Notes under the pieces: generated by a model
The model's database searches: none
What the model was told of the DNA's origin: nothing
The model's input: the letters and a program-made list of their open reading frames with translations, nothing else
DNA from: Corynebacterium sp. ACRQK
GTDB lineage: Bacteria; Actinomycetota; Actinomycetes; Mycobacteriales; Mycobacteriaceae
Assembly (NCBI RefSeq): GCF_022345965.1
Contig: NZ_JAKRMU010000003.1
Coordinates: forward strand, 124,001 to 188,000
DNA: 64,000 nucleotides
Reading direction: 5' to 3'
Made by a program: the position numbers and the translations under genes
Shown here: piece by piece, positions 8,907 through 18,540 of the stretch
Numbering within the stretch: the first letter of the stretch is position 1
Layout of the letters: every line of letters begins with the position of its first letter

Positions 8907-9764
8907 CTAAGCCAACCGGAATCCGGCTCCGACCCCACCGGCCGCATTGAGGTCTGCGGCAATCACGTTCCATGCGGCGCCGGCCGTCGGCGCGTGCAGC
9001 GGCCCTTGCAGCGGAGTGGTGCAGGAAGGCAGGTTGGCCACTCCGCCGTTGACGATGCCGACCAACCGGTTGCCGACGTAGATCGGGCCACCCGAATCTC
9101 CCATAGAGCCGCACAGGTGGGAAACCAGGAACGGCCCGGAGATCGCCAGCATGGGGCCGCAGGAAACACCTGTGGCCACACCGGTCTTGCACATCTGCTG
9201 CAGGCTGGCCGGGGTGGGGCCACCGAGGGAGTTCAGGTGAACGTTGTTGTAACCGCGGGTTAGACGCACCTTGTTGTTGAACTTGATCACGGCGTAGTCC
9301 GGGTAACCGTTGCGGACAACGGTGCCGATCTGGCCGGCCCCCTCGGCGTCCATGGAAACGACCGGGCTACCGGGACCACCACAGTGTCCTGCCGTAATGC
9401 CCACCTTGTTTCCGGCCTTGTCGTAACCAACCACACCCAGGGTGCAGATGTTGTTGCCAACATAGATCGGCATGGAAGGCCCGGCCAGGACGCTGGGCGC
9501 CGCAGCACGCTGAGCCTGCGGAATGCCTGGAGAAGTGAAGTAGTGACCCGGAACGCGGTGCGGTCCGGGCTGGCCGGTGGCCTGCAAGAATGCATCTGCG
9601 GAACCAGCAGGCGCGGCTGCGGCCTCTGGCGCGGTGAAGGCCGAGCCAAAAACAGCGGAGGTGGCCAACGCCACGCCCGCCATCAGGGCTCCGATTCGGC
9701 GACGGGTGGCGCTGCGGAGAGAGCGCCCAACTGGGGTGCGAGTGGATACAGATGCGGCTGACAT
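8907..9764 (-). CDS. Secreted chymotrypsin-like (S1 family) serine protease
   Basis: This protein of about 285 residues begins at the ATG at 9764, chosen because TAAGGTTAGG lies just upstream; a 14-codon extension to 9806 has no such site. A basic N-region and hydrophobic core ending AAAA suggest Sec export. The catalytic triad is visible: His in ITAGHCGG, Asp in PDYAVIKF and Ser in GDSGGPIY. Paired cysteines near each motif are typical of extracellular S1 folds. Substrate unknown. It is convergent with csm, with only 14 bp between the stops, so the two genes share a terminal region. Confidence 0.85.
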   Translation of the reverse strand: MSAASVSTRTPVGRSLRSATRRRIGALMAGVALATSAVFGSAFTAPEAAAAPAGSADAFLQATGQPGPHRVPGHYFTSPGIPQAQRAAAPSVLAGPSMPIYVGNNICTLGVVGYDKAGNKVGITAGHCGGPGSPVVSMDAEGAGQIGTVVRNGYPDYAVIKFNNKVRLTRGYNNVHLNSLGGPTPASLQQMCKTGVATGVSCGPMLAISGPFLVSHLCGSMGDSGGPIYVGNRLVGIVNGGVANLPSCTTPLQGPLHAPTAGAAWNVIAADLNAAGGVGAGFRLA

Positions 9765-9887
9765 GCACCTAACCTTAGCGCAGAAGCTCGGTTTCACATG
9801 CGCCACAGAGGTAACAATTTGGACAAGGTTACCCCTGCTCCCCGCCTCGCGGCTTAGACCGCCAATTAGCTGGCGACCAACCGCTGA

Positions 9888-11180
9888 CTAGCGCAGAACG
9901 GTGACGCTGCCGTCGCCGTTGACCTTGACCTTTGCAGCGAATGCAGCGGCCATGTTCAGGCGCTGCCAGGAGCCACGCGGGCCCTGATCGTCCAGCGGAG
10001 AACCGGACGCAATGGCGGTCTGACGCAGGATAGATGCGCGCTGCTTGTAAGTGAGCTTGGGGAACTTCGGCAGCAGCAGATCCGGCGCGGCCTGCGGCAC
10101 GATCATCGGCGCATCCTTGCGGTAGATCTTCGGAAAGCCGTAGGTCATGCGGTCGGTGTACTCGCGCACAGCTTGGTCGGTGGACCGGTATGCCTTGTCG
10201 CTCTTCACAACCTCGGCAATCGGGCGACCCGCGCGCCACTCCAGCTCCGCGCGCAACTCCTTGCCCGCCTGTCGGACCGCGTCGCGCATCTTCGGATCGT
10301 TCCAGCGGTCAGCGGCAGCAGCGGTGCCGGACATACGGCCTCCCATGACGTCCAGCGGGTAGTGCACGCCCATAACAACACGGTTGTTGCCCGCCTCGGA
10401 ACCGCGAGCCAGGATCTGCGGAGCCAGCTCCGGCAGAGTCAGAGCCAGCAGAGTGGTGGACCACACGGCCTGGTTGGTGTGGCCAGATGGGTAGGACTTG
10501 GAGGTGCCGTAGTACTTGTTCTGGCCGTCCTCGTACTTCTTGATGCGATCCGGGGCAACCACGAACGGACGGTCGTGGTTGAAAACGACCTTCTCTACGA
10601 AGGTGGAGGAAGCTACTCCGCCTGCGCGAGCCAGGTAGCCGTTGCCCAGCAGGTACTGGGTCTTCGGCAGACGATTCTCACGCAGGGCGGCACGGAAATG
10701 GCGGCCAAGCTCTGCACCCAGCGCGTCGGAGAACGCATCCAGTACGCCCGCCTTGTCCGCGCGAGCGTCCTTCTGCGCGCGCTGGATAGCTGCCGGGTTG
10801 TTCTGAGCAGCATTGTTGATCTTCACGACCTTGTCCAGGTTCTGCTTCATGATGCCAGGGTGGTTGGCGCGCACGTCGTTGAAGCCATCGACGACATCCA
10901 GGTAGATGCCGTAGCCGTGGGAGCTGATGTCAGAGATATAGCCGCCCAGGTACTCCGGGCCGAAAGGCTGCGGGGTCGGGGCACCCTTGTGCTGCACGGG
11001 GTGCGGGTAGCTCGGCAGGCCCTCGGAGCCAGCAACCGCCGGCACGCTCGGTGCAGCCTCCACCGGCGCGACGTTCACTGCGGAAAGGGACATGGTCGTA
11101 GCCATCATGGCTGCTGCCGTGATCTTTAGGCTCTTGGTCTTGGTCACTTTTTCTCTCACCCTTGAAGTCTCGTCCTGCAA
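9888..11180 (-). CDS. Secreted PAP2-family acid phosphatase
   Basis: A 430-residue exported protein: hydrophobic signal at about 18-42 ending PVEAAPS. The full PAP2 signature is present in order: K-x6-RP (KVVFNHDRP), PSGH (SYPSGHT) and R-x5-H-x3-D (RVVMGVHYPLD). This is the vanadium-haloperoxidase-like fold of class A non-specific phosphatases, which use a phosphohistidine intermediate. About 150 residues follow the last motif, longer than minimal enzymes, and their role is unclear. It probably releases phosphate outside the cell. Confidence 0.85.
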   Translation of the reverse strand: MQDETSRVREKVTKTKSLKITAAAMMATTMSLSAVNVAPVEAAPSVPAVAGSEGLPSYPHPVQHKGAPTPQPFGPEYLGGYISDISSHGYGIYLDVVDGFNDVRANHPGIMKQNLDKVVKINNAAQNNPAAIQRAQKDARADKAGVLDAFSDALGAELGRHFRAALRENRLPKTQYLLGNGYLARAGGVASSTFVEKVVFNHDRPFVVAPDRIKKYEDGQNKYYGTSKSYPSGHTNQAVWSTTLLALTLPELAPQILARGSEAGNNRVVMGVHYPLDVMGGRMSGTAAAADRWNDPKMRDAVRQAGKELRAELEWRAGRPIAEVVKSDKAYRSTDQAVREYTDRMTYGFPKIYRKDAPMIVPQAAPDLLLPKFPKLTYKQRASILRQTAIASGSPLDDQGPRGSWQRLNMAAAFAAKVKVNGDGSVTVLR

Positions 11181-11327
11181 ATCGTTTTGACGTCAAGCAT
11201 CCAGGCTCGCCCGGCGACTATTTGCAATAGTTTTATAAACTCCTGCGGATGTTAACCCAGGTTTCTGAACGGAAGGTTAATTTGAGGTTAGGCGCGGATG
11301 ACGCTGAGGGCGTCATAAAGAAAAACG

Positions 11328-12083
11328 CTAAATAATAAAGCCTTGCCAGCGCGCAGCTTGCAGCGAGTCATCGTTACTGTCACGGGTGAAGGGGAAGTTC
11401 TTCAAGACCTGATTGGTGAAGCTATCCACGCGCTGATTGGCGTTGCGCAGGTCGTAGTAGGTCGTCATCTCCGCATCATAATCCGCCAGGTCGACGGTCA
11501 GATTCTCGCTGGTCTGGTAGCCGTTTTCCATTACGCGGAACTTGCGCGGCATGCGAGGCTTCAGCTGCGGATCCTGGTTCGGCCAGCCCAGGGTAAGGCC
11601 AACCACCGGGAAGGTGTAGCGCGGCAGATCGAGTAGCTCGATAACCCCGGCCGTGTCGTTGTGGATATTGCCCAGGAAGTTAGCGCCTAGGCCAAAGGAC
11701 TCAGCGGCGTTCACCACGTTCTGTGCCATCAGGCAGGCTTCGGTGAAGGCCTCCACAAAAGCCTTCGTACGCCCGGCGCCCCGCGGGTCGCCGCCATTTT
11801 CCTGCAGGATCTGCGCATTCCGCGCCGTATCCGCCAAGAACAACAGGTACACCGGTGCGCGGCGAACATACTCCTGGTTGCCAATTTCCGCCAGGTGCTC
11901 CCGCAACTGCGTATCTGTCACGCGAATGATGCTGGCCTGCTGCATACCGCGAGAAGATGCCGTGCGCATGGCTATGTCATAGATGGTTTCCAGGGTCTGG
12001 CCGTCCACCGGCTGATCCGTGAACTCTCTAATCGTGCGGTGGGAAAGCTGACGTTCGACCATAGGGTTCGAGTTTTTAGGCAT
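11328..12083 (-). CDS. NAD(P)H-dependent FMN nitroreductase (NfsA/Frp-like)
   Basis: About 251 residues from ATG 12083, chosen because the 20 residues encoded upstream (to 12143) show no conserved features and AGGGTTGGGG precedes this ATG. The N-terminal RTIREFTDQPV motif and the long helical core with LMAQNVVNAAESFGLGANFLGNI and the VGLTLGWPN segment are characteristic of flavin reductases/nitroreductases that bind FMN as dimers. It would reduce nitroaromatics, quinones or flavins. The locus is monocistronic, so the physiological substrate is not indicated. Confidence 0.8.
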   Translation of the reverse strand: MPKNSNPMVERQLSHRTIREFTDQPVDGQTLETIYDIAMRTASSRGMQQASIIRVTDTQLREHLAEIGNQEYVRRAPVYLLFLADTARNAQILQENGGDPRGAGRTKAFVEAFTEACLMAQNVVNAAESFGLGANFLGNIHNDTAGVIELLDLPRYTFPVVGLTLGWPNQDPQLKPRMPRKFRVMENGYQTSENLTVDLADYDAEMTTYYDLRNANQRVDSFTNQVLKNFPFTRDSNDDSLQAARWQGFII

Positions 12084-12257
12084 GGCCCCAACCCTAGCTA
12101 GAAATTTTTTCCAAGTTTTCCGGCCTGCGCCGGGAACAAACATTAGTGATAATACATTCCAACACTGTTAGCCTGTGCGGGTCGCTACCGGACCGCCACG
12201 GCACCGAGAGTTTTTAGATAGGTACGTTCAAGAGTTTCCCAAGGAAGTATTGCTTAC

Positions 12258-12818
12258 ATGATCATCGCAGTTATCATCCTCGCCATCCTCGTAGTCCTCG
12301 CCATCATCTGGTTCGCCATGTACAACGGCCTCGTCAAGAAACGAAACACCGTTAACGAGGCGTACGCCCAGATCGATACCCAGCTGCAGCGCCGCGGCGA
12401 CCTGATCCCCAACCTGGTAGCCACCGTCAAGGGGTACGCCAACCACGAAGCCAAGGTATTCCACGACATCGCGGAGCTACGCACCGCCACCGACCGCGCC
12501 CGCGCCACCGGCGACGTGCAGGATGCCTCCCAGGCCGACGCTGTATTCGGCCGCACGATGGCCACCCTGCGCGCTACCGCCGAGGCGTATCCGGAGCTGC
12601 AGGCTTCCCGCAACTTCCAACAGCTGCAGGAGGAGCTCGCCTCCACCGAAAACAAGGTGGGTTTTGCCCGCCAGTACTACAACGCCTCCACGAATACCTA
12701 CAACACCGCAATTCAGTCCGTGCCGACCAACATCGTCGCTTCCGTGCACGGCTTTCAGCCCTTCGGCTTCTTCCAGGTGGAGGAATCCAAGCGCCAGGCT
12801 CCGGACGTTTCCTTCTAG
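12258..12818 (+). CDS. LemA family protein
   Basis: A 186-residue protein with one N-terminal transmembrane helix (about residues 2-22), a short outside segment and then the LemA helical domain: KRNTVNEAYAQIDTQLQRRGDLIPNLV is the hallmark. The C-terminus FGFFQVEESKRQAPDVSF is also typical. LemA proteins are of unknown biochemical role but are often paired with membrane proteases. Here an M48 protease follows 112 bp downstream on the same strand, supporting a joint role in membrane protein quality control (inference). Confidence 0.9.
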   Translation: MIIAVIILAILVVLAIIWFAMYNGLVKKRNTVNEAYAQIDTQLQRRGDLIPNLVATVKGYANHEAKVFHDIAELRTATDRARATGDVQDASQADAVFGRTMATLRATAEAYPELQASRNFQQLQEELASTENKVGFARQYYNASTNTYNTAIQSVPTNIVASVHGFQPFGFFQVEESKRQAPDVSF

Positions 12819-12930
12819 CCTTCTTGTCCTGCCACGCCCCCCTCTCAAGACCACTTCCGCTTCTTAAGCATCGCACCTAGCGGGCAGGACTCGTGAGCAC
12901 TGAAAGTGCTGAAAGGACGGATAACGGACA

Positions 12931-14046
12931 ATGGCCAACCAGCCGAGAACCTTTGACGAATCGCTTTCGCAGCTACGCAAAGGCATCGCTGTCGCGTGGA
13001 TTGCGAACGTATTTGTGCTGCAGCTTTCCATCGTGGCGTGTGCCTGCGCCGCCTACGTTGGCATCCAGGGAAGCGACATTGACTACAACACCCTGGGCAA
13101 GGTCATCCTGATCTCCGCCGGGGTCGCCATCCCGGTTGCCGCACTGATCCTGCTGTATTCGTATTTCTTTTCCACCAAGACCGTGATTTCCGCCATCGGC
13201 GGCGAGAAGCGCAAAGTGGAAAAGGGCATGGTCTACAACATCGTGGAGGAGATGTCGATCGCCGCAGGCCTGCCCTCCCCGCCGAAGGTTTATGTGCTCA
13301 TCGGCACCGGAGTGCCCAATGCCTACGCTCTAGGCGGCAAGCGCAACAAGCCCCATACCGGCACCATCGTCGTCACCGAAGAGCTTGGGTATCTGCTCAA
13401 CCGCGAGCAGATGCAGGCTGTCATCGCCCACGAAATGAGTCACTTGACCGCCGACGATAACCGTGTGATGACCCAGCTGGTGGCCATCGCGTCCGTCATT
13501 TCCATCCTGCAGTCGGTGTTTATCTACGGCAGTTTCAGCAACAACAACCGGAGCCGCTCCAACTCGAGCGGGGGCGGGAATGCCGTAGCTGCCATCGTGA
13601 TCTTGCTGATCTCCTTCTGCGTTATCCTCGCCGCCCCAGCACTGGCCAATATCGCCCGGGCCTACATGTCTCGCCACCGCGAGCAACAGGCCGATAGCCA
13701 TGGAGTCTCCCTGTGCCGCAACCCCACCGCACTGGCGCAAGCCCTGATCACGATCCGCGCGTTCCACCAGGCGAACCCTTCTACGGTGCAGAACTCCATG
13801 TACGGCACACCCGGCTCCCTGGCTTTGTACGCACCGGAACAAGACATCATCCAGGGCTTCCACAATTCCGACGCAGGCAAGAAGGGGTCCTTCTTCAAGC
13901 GCGCCATGACGAAGAAACGAAACTTTTCCGCTACCCACCCGCCGATCTGGGAAAGGGTCAACGCGCTGATTGCCATGGGTGCCTACGTGCAAGATTTCGT
14001 CCCCTATGTGCCGGAGCACCAGCAGATCGCCGGGCACCTCAAGTAG
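12931..14046 (+). CDS. M48-family (HtpX/Ste24-like) membrane zinc protease
   Basis: A 371-residue integral membrane protein with two N-terminal transmembrane helices (about 20-80) and two more near 195-245. The zinc motif HEMSH lies in VIAHEMSHLTADDN and the third ligand Glu in REQQADSHG. Such enzymes degrade damaged membrane proteins. It follows lemA, the usual partner. A DUF1990 gene begins 14 nt after its stop, suggesting one transcript. Confidence 0.9.
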   Translation: MANQPRTFDESLSQLRKGIAVAWIANVFVLQLSIVACACAAYVGIQGSDIDYNTLGKVILISAGVAIPVAALILLYSYFFSTKTVISAIGGEKRKVEKGMVYNIVEEMSIAAGLPSPPKVYVLIGTGVPNAYALGGKRNKPHTGTIVVTEELGYLLNREQMQAVIAHEMSHLTADDNRVMTQLVAIASVISILQSVFIYGSFSNNNRSRSNSSGGGNAVAAIVILLISFCVILAAPALANIARAYMSRHREQQADSHGVSLCRNPTALAQALITIRAFHQANPSTVQNSMYGTPGSLALYAPEQDIIQGFHNSDAGKKGSFFKRAMTKKRNFSATHPPIWERVNALIAMGAYVQDFVPYVPEHQQIAGHLK

Positions 14047-14059
14047 CCTGGGGCTTTCT

Positions 14060-14506
14060 ATGACTCCCCTCTCCTATACCTCGACCGACGGCTTCCCGGA
14101 GCTGCACATGTCGCGGGTCATCAATGCGGACTTTGATGCCGCCGCGGCCAGGCTTTTCCGCTGGGGTGTGCAGCGCAGTGGCCTCTTTCGCGTGCGCCCC
14201 ACCCACGAGGTCGTGGAGACTGGCGCCGAGGTCGCACTGGGCTTCGGGCCGTGGACGTTCCACTGCAGGATAGTCGATACTTTCTCCACGCCCGGCCGCT
14301 GCGGCTTTACCTATGGCACCCTCCCCGGCCACGCTGAGCGGGGCGAGGAGACCTTCACCCTCGAGCGGTTGCAGGATGGAAGGGTTCTTTTTCTTATTGA
14401 CGCCAAGTCTCAGCCCGCCCGCTTCCCCGTGCTGCGCCCAGTCATCGACCTGCCGCGGCGTGCCCTAATCCGTCGCTTCTACCTGCGCGCCTTGGACGAT
14501 GAATAG
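14060..14506 (+). CDS. DUF1990 family protein
   Basis: 148 residues from ATG 14060. The segment PTHEVVETGAEVALGFGPWTFHCRIVDTF followed by GFTYGTLPGHAERGEETF is the recognisable DUF1990 core: a small soluble alpha/beta domain, common in actinobacteria, with no established function. It begins 14 nt after the M48 protease stop codon. The longer frame opening at 13970 is inside the protease gene and is rejected. Confidence 0.75.
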   Translation: MTPLSYTSTDGFPELHMSRVINADFDAAAARLFRWGVQRSGLFRVRPTHEVVETGAEVALGFGPWTFHCRIVDTFSTPGRCGFTYGTLPGHAERGEETFTLERLQDGRVLFLIDAKSQPARFPVLRPVIDLPRRALIRRFYLRALDDE

Positions 14507-14695
14507 CCGATAACTGGCCGATGACTAGCGAGGAAGCTTTTGGTTTCCCCGTTCCGCGCTTTCTGTCGAACAGGGAATTTTTCATTACGATGGTTTCCGA
14601 GAGCTCACAAAGTCGCCTCCAACGTGAGGTAAGTCATAGGTGAGCTCGTCGCATATCCTGACCTTTCCCACCTACAGACTGTATGGAGAATTTAA
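14507..14695 (+). promoter_or_regulatory. Upstream region of sucCD
   Basis: This 189-bp gap carries the sucC promoter. A GGAG ribosome site lies 8 nt before the GTG at 14696. I see no convincing operator. Confidence 0.4.
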
Positions 14696-15883
14696 GTGGA
14701 TCTATACGAGTACCAAGCTCGAGATCTTTTCGAAAACTACAACGTACCTGTCCTGCAGGGCATCGTTGCCACATCATCTGCGGAAGCTGAACGGGCTGCT
14801 GAGAAGCTAGGCGGCACCGTAATCGTAAAGGCCCAGGTGAAGGTTGGCGGCCGTGGCAAGGCTGGGGGTGTGAAACTGGCCCACTCGCCGGCCGAAGCAG
14901 CCGCGGCGGCGAAGGACATTCTGGGGCTGGATATTAAGGGGCACACCGTGCGCAAGGTCATGGTTGCCGAGGGGGCGGACATCGCCGAGGAGTACTACTT
15001 CTCCATCATGCTGGACCGCACGCAACGCCAGTACCTTGCCATGCTGTCACGCGAGGGCGGCATGGACATTGAGAAGCTGGCCGAGGAGCGGCCGGAGGCG
15101 CTTGTCCGGTGCAACTTCTCCCCGCTGGAGGGGCTGACGGATTCCATTGCTCGCGAAATTGCAGAAGACGCAGGCTTCCCCGCAGACGATGTGGACAAGC
15201 TTGAGCCCGTTCTGCAGAAGCTCTACGAGGCTTACGTTGGCGAAGACGCCACTTTGGTCGAAGTTAACCCGTTGGTCAAGACCAATTCTGGGGAGCTGTT
15301 GGCCATTGACGGCAAGATGACCTTGGACGACAATGCAAGCTTCCGCCACCCGGAGCATTCCGAGCTAGCAGATCACAACACCACCGATCCGCTGGAGTTG
15401 AAGGCCCAGACGATGGGCTTGAACTACGTGAAGTTGGACGGCTCGGTGGGCGTAATCGGCAACGGTGCCGGTCTAGTGATGTCCACCCTGGATGTGGTCG
15501 CCTACGCCGGCGAGGAATTTCCCGGCTCCCCGAAGCCCGCCAACTTCCTGGACATCGGCGGTGGTGCCGATGCTGAGATCATGGCCAATGGCTTGGAAGT
15601 AATCCTTGCAGATGAACAGGTCAAGTCGATCTTGGTCAACGTTTTCGGTGGAATCACCGCATGCGATGAGGTTGCTAATGGAATCATTCAGGCTTACAAG
15701 ATCCTCCATGCCCAAGGAATCGAGCCAAAACCCCTAGTTGTCCGTCTGGATGGCAACAATGCCGAAGCGGGACGGAAGCTCTTGGACGATGCCAACCTGC
15801 CGAATCTGCAGCGGGACGACACGATGGACGGCGCCGCGCGCAAGGCCGCGGAGCTGGCTTCCCAGGCTGATCAGAACAAATAA
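14696..15883 (+). CDS. sucC: Succinyl-CoA synthetase beta subunit (ADP-forming type)
   Basis: 395 residues, close to the usual length. An N-terminal ATP-grasp domain ([18 protein letters not shown]; nucleotide-binding [17 protein letters not shown]) is followed by the C-terminal CoA-ligase domain with [21 protein letters not shown] and [17 protein letters not shown]. With SucD it interconverts succinyl-CoA and succinate with substrate-level phosphorylation in the TCA cycle. The start is GTG with GGAG upstream. sucD follows 36 nt after the stop. Confidence 0.95.
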   Translation: MDLYEYQARDLFENYNVPVLQGIVATSSAEAERAAEKLGGTVIVKAQVKVGGRGKAGGVKLAHSPAEAAAAAKDILGLDIKGHTVRKVMVAEGADIAEEYYFSIMLDRTQRQYLAMLSREGGMDIEKLAEERPEALVRCNFSPLEGLTDSIAREIAEDAGFPADDVDKLEPVLQKLYEAYVGEDATLVEVNPLVKTNSGELLAIDGKMTLDDNASFRHPEHSELADHNTTDPLELKAQTMGLNYVKLDGSVGVIGNGAGLVMSTLDVVAYAGEEFPGSPKPANFLDIGGGADAEIMANGLEVILADEQVKSILVNVFGGITACDEVANGIIQAYKILHAQGIEPKPLVVRLDGNNAEAGRKLLDDANLPNLQRDDTMDGAARKAAELASQADQNK

Positions 15884-15919
15884 GCACCACGGATTCCAAC
15901 AGGTAGAGGACTGAAAATT

Positions 15920-16816
15920 ATGGCTATTTTTCTAGATCGCGATTCCAAGATCATCGTCCAGGGAATGACCGGTTCGGAGGGCATGAAGCACTCCCAACGC
16001 ATGCTGGACTCCGGATCCAACATTGTCGGCGGCGTGAACCCCTCCAAGGGCGGACAGACGGTCACCTTTGAAGGCGGCAAGCAGGTGCCTGTTTTCGCCT
16101 CCGTTGCTGAGGCAATGGAAAAGACTGGCGCAAATGTCTCGGTTATCTTCGTCCCGGCGAAGTTCACCAAGGCTGCGGCAGAAGAGGCAATCAAGGCGGA
16201 AATGCCGCTGGTTGTGGTCATTACAGAGGGCGTGCCGGTCAACGACACGGCAAGCTTCTTCGCCCTGGCAAAGAACTCCAAGACCCGCATCATCGGGCCG
16301 AACTGCCCTGGCATCATTTCCCCCGGCCAGTCCAACGCGGGCATCATCCCCTCTGATGCCGCTGGCAAGGCTGGCAAGATCGGCCTGGTATCCAAGTCCG
16401 GCACACTGACGTACCAGGTGATGCACGAGCTCTCTGATGTGGGATTCACTAGCTGCATTGGCATCGGCGGCGATCCTATTATCGGCACCACCCACATCGA
16501 TGCGATCGAGGCCTTCCAAAATGATCCAGAGACCAAGGCGATCATCATGATCGGCGAAATTGGTGGCGATGCTGAGGAGCGCGCCGCCGAGTACATCGCC
16601 AAGAACGTCACTAAGCCTGTGGTGGGCTACGTCGCAGGTTTCACGGCCCCAGAGGGCAAGACCATGGGGCATGCCGGAGCTATCGTCAGCGGTTCTTCGG
16701 GCACGGCTGAGGCGAAGAAGGTCGCGCTGGAGGAAGCTGGCGTGCGGGTGGGTAAGACTCCCACCCAGGCAGCGGAACTGATGCGGGAAGTGCTCGCAGA
16801 GATCGGCGAAGCTTAA
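15920..16816 (+). CDS. sucD: Succinyl-CoA synthetase alpha subunit
   Basis: 298 residues. The CoA-binding Rossmann domain begins [19 protein letters not shown]. The phosphorylated active-site His lies in the GHAGAIVSG motif near residue 255. [10 protein letters not shown] and the [10 protein letters not shown] loop are intact. It pairs with SucC, whose gene ends 36 bp upstream; AGAGGACTGAAAATT supplies the ribosome site. Confidence 0.95.
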   Translation: MAIFLDRDSKIIVQGMTGSEGMKHSQRMLDSGSNIVGGVNPSKGGQTVTFEGGKQVPVFASVAEAMEKTGANVSVIFVPAKFTKAAAEEAIKAEMPLVVVITEGVPVNDTASFFALAKNSKTRIIGPNCPGIISPGQSNAGIIPSDAAGKAGKIGLVSKSGTLTYQVMHELSDVGFTSCIGIGGDPIIGTTHIDAIEAFQNDPETKAIIMIGEIGGDAEERAAEYIAKNVTKPVVGYVAGFTAPEGKTMGHAGAIVSGSSGTAEAKKVALEEAGVRVGKTPTQAAELMREVLAEIGEA

Positions 16817-16849
16817 AACTAGCTAGGGCAAACAACAGAGAGGACGGGC

Positions 16850-17962
16850 ATGGCCACAAAAGCTCAGAAGGATTCACAGAAAGGCTGGGCCGGCGATGCC
16901 CAAAATGCCTCGAAAGACGGCGAATTCAAGCGGGATACCAATTACATCGGTGACCGCATCGTCGCTTCCGTCACCAGCGAGGAACCGCAGCCTGCCGGTG
17001 CCGACGTACTGCACTGGCCCGTGCAGCCGAACCGCTACCGTCTGATCGCCGCACGCGCCTGCCCGTGGGCGCACCGCGCGGTCATCGTACGGCGCCTGCT
17101 GGGGCTGGAAGATGTGATCTCCCTGGGGTTGGCAGGCCCTACCCACGACAAGCGCTCCTGGACCTTCGATCTGGATCCGGGTGGCGTCGATCCCGTGCTG
17201 CAGATCCCCCGCCTACAGGATGCGTACTTTAAGCGTTTCCCGGGCTACCCGCGCGGCATAACAGTGCCGACGTTGGTGGAAGAAGCCAGCGGCAAGGTCG
17301 TGACCAATGATTTCAATTCGATCGTCCGCGACTTCCAAACTGAATGGACCGAGTACCAGCGGGCCGGCGCTCCCAACCTGCTTCCACCGGCAGAGCAGTG
17401 GGAGGAGATGGAGGAGATCAACGACTTTATCTTCCGAAAGTTCAATAACGGCGTGTACAGGGCTGGGTTTTCGGCGTCACAAGAAGCTTATGAGCAAGCC
17501 TATGAGGATGTATTCGAGGTCCTCGATTGGTTGGAGGAGCGCCTGGAAAACCGGCGATTCATCATGGGTGAGCACATCACGGAGACCGACATCCGGGCAT
17601 ATGCCACCCTGATCCGCTTCGATGCTGTCTACCACGGGCACTTCAAGACGAACCGGAACAAGATCACCGAGATGCCGAACGTCTACGGCTACGTGCGCGA
17701 GCTGTTCCAAACCCCTGGGTTCGGCGATACCACCGACTTCAAGGAGATCAAGCAGCACTATTACATCGTCCACCGCGAGGTGAATCCCACGCAGGTCGTC
17801 CCGGCCGGCCCGGAGCTCTCAGGACTGGCGCAACCCCATGGCCGCGACCACCTGCCGGGTGCACCGTTTGCTGAGGGCACCACCCTGCCAGGTAAGTTGC
17901 CGGACGCCGAGCGGCTGAAGAACCCCACGCAATTCCAGCGGGAGCTATTCGGATTGGACTAG
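16850..17962 (+). CDS. Glutathionyl-hydroquinone-reductase-like (ECM4/YqjG) thiol transferase
   Basis: 370 residues with the thioredoxin-like N-terminal domain carrying the catalytic RACPWAHRAVIVRRLLGLE motif and the GST C-terminal helical domain (NDFIFRKFNNGVYRAGF, ERLENRRFIMGEHITETDIR). The family reduces glutathionyl-hydroquinones by a Cys mechanism. Corynebacteria lack glutathione and use mycothiol, so the true co-substrate may be mycothiol (inference). It lies 33 bp after sucD with a clear ribosome site (AGAGAGGACGGGC). Confidence 0.85.
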   Translation: MATKAQKDSQKGWAGDAQNASKDGEFKRDTNYIGDRIVASVTSEEPQPAGADVLHWPVQPNRYRLIAARACPWAHRAVIVRRLLGLEDVISLGLAGPTHDKRSWTFDLDPGGVDPVLQIPRLQDAYFKRFPGYPRGITVPTLVEEASGKVVTNDFNSIVRDFQTEWTEYQRAGAPNLLPPAEQWEEMEEINDFIFRKFNNGVYRAGFSASQEAYEQAYEDVFEVLDWLEERLENRRFIMGEHITETDIRAYATLIRFDAVYHGHFKTNRNKITEMPNVYGYVRELFQTPGFGDTTDFKEIKQHYYIVHREVNPTQVVPAGPELSGLAQPHGRDHLPGAPFAEGTTLPGKLPDAERLKNPTQFQRELFGLD

Positions 17963-17979
17963 GCCTTTCGCAACGAGAA

Positions 17980-18016
17980 AATCCCCTCGCCGGTATTTCA
18001 ACCAGCGAGGGGATTA
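17980..18016 (+). terminator. Rho-independent terminator after the GS-HQR-like gene
   Basis: An 11-bp stem AATCCCCTCGC (17980-17990) pairs with 18005-18015, with a T-containing tail. It also lies just beyond the displaced tRNA 3' fragment and could have ended the ancestral tRNA-fMet transcript from the other strand. Confidence 0.85.
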
Positions 18017-18020
18017 ATTT

Positions 18021-18060
18021 GTAGCGGGGGCAGGATTCGAACCTACGACCTCTGGGTTAT
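18021..18060 (-). repeat. Left attachment repeat: displaced 3' half of tRNA-fMet (attL-like)
   Basis: These 40 bp are identical to 33868-33907 inside the intact tRNA-fMet gene. They cover the anticodon 3' arm, the T arm and the acceptor 3' strand. Identity stops abruptly on both sides. The left copy lacks the encoded CCA. A fragment of a tRNA at one end and an intact tRNA at the other is the standard trace of integrase-mediated insertion. Confidence 0.93.
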
Positions 18061-18124
18061 CGGATCACATTCAAGCCTATCAGGGGTTATCGGTAGATAA
18101 CCTCGCATTTCATGGACTTAAACG

Positions 18125-18154
18125 ATCATCGGGAATCATTCAGGATCATTCAGG
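18125..18154. repeat. 10-bp direct repeats next to attL
   Basis: Three units at an exact 10-bp pitch (ATCATCGGGA, ATCATTCAGG, ATCATTCAGG), with a partial fourth ATCATG, lie directly after the integrase stop codon. Position and spacing suit arm-type integrase or excisionase binding sites. Confidence 0.7.
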
Positions 18155-18155
18155 A

Positions 18156-18540
18156 TCATGCCCCCAGTGCACCGTCTAGTGCACCACCCGCAAGCGCCGA
18201 CTGCATGGCCGAAACGTCGGTGAGGTCCGTGTAGTTTCGAGCGTTCAATGCTTCGGTGTGACCGAAAAAAGCGCTGCGGATCTCAGCGGGAACTCCACGA
18301 GCGATCGCGCGGTTATTGAGTACCGTGCGCCAGGCGTGAGATCTCATGGTTGAAATAGTCTCGTCTTCAAGCCGGGCGCCGATATCGCGGTAGAGCGCTG
18401 CACATGCCTTGACGGCATTATCTGTCCGCCAGTGCGAGTGCGCATCCCCCGGTGCGGGAATGAGCGGATCGCCGGGGCCAATTGTTTTGATCCGCTCTCG
18501 CCAGAACTTCTCACACCGCGCGTCCAACATTGGCACGGTG
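18156..18540 (-). pseudogene. C-terminal fragment of a tyrosine recombinase (island integrase)
   Basis: About 127 residues remain. The catalytic C-terminal residues are recognisable: HxxR (SHAWRTVLNNRA), the GHT histidine (FFGHTEALNARNY) and the nucleophile Tyr in RNYTDLTD. The N-terminal arm-binding domain, core-binding domain and first catalytic Arg are gone, removed at the IS6 end at 18541. It lies 95 bp from the displaced tRNA fragment, exactly where an integrase for this island should be. It is very unlikely to be active. Confidence 0.85.

Noticed and set aside
15871..16672. Two 246-codon minus-strand frames over sucD
   Set aside because: They overlap a fully conserved gene and show no motif of their own.
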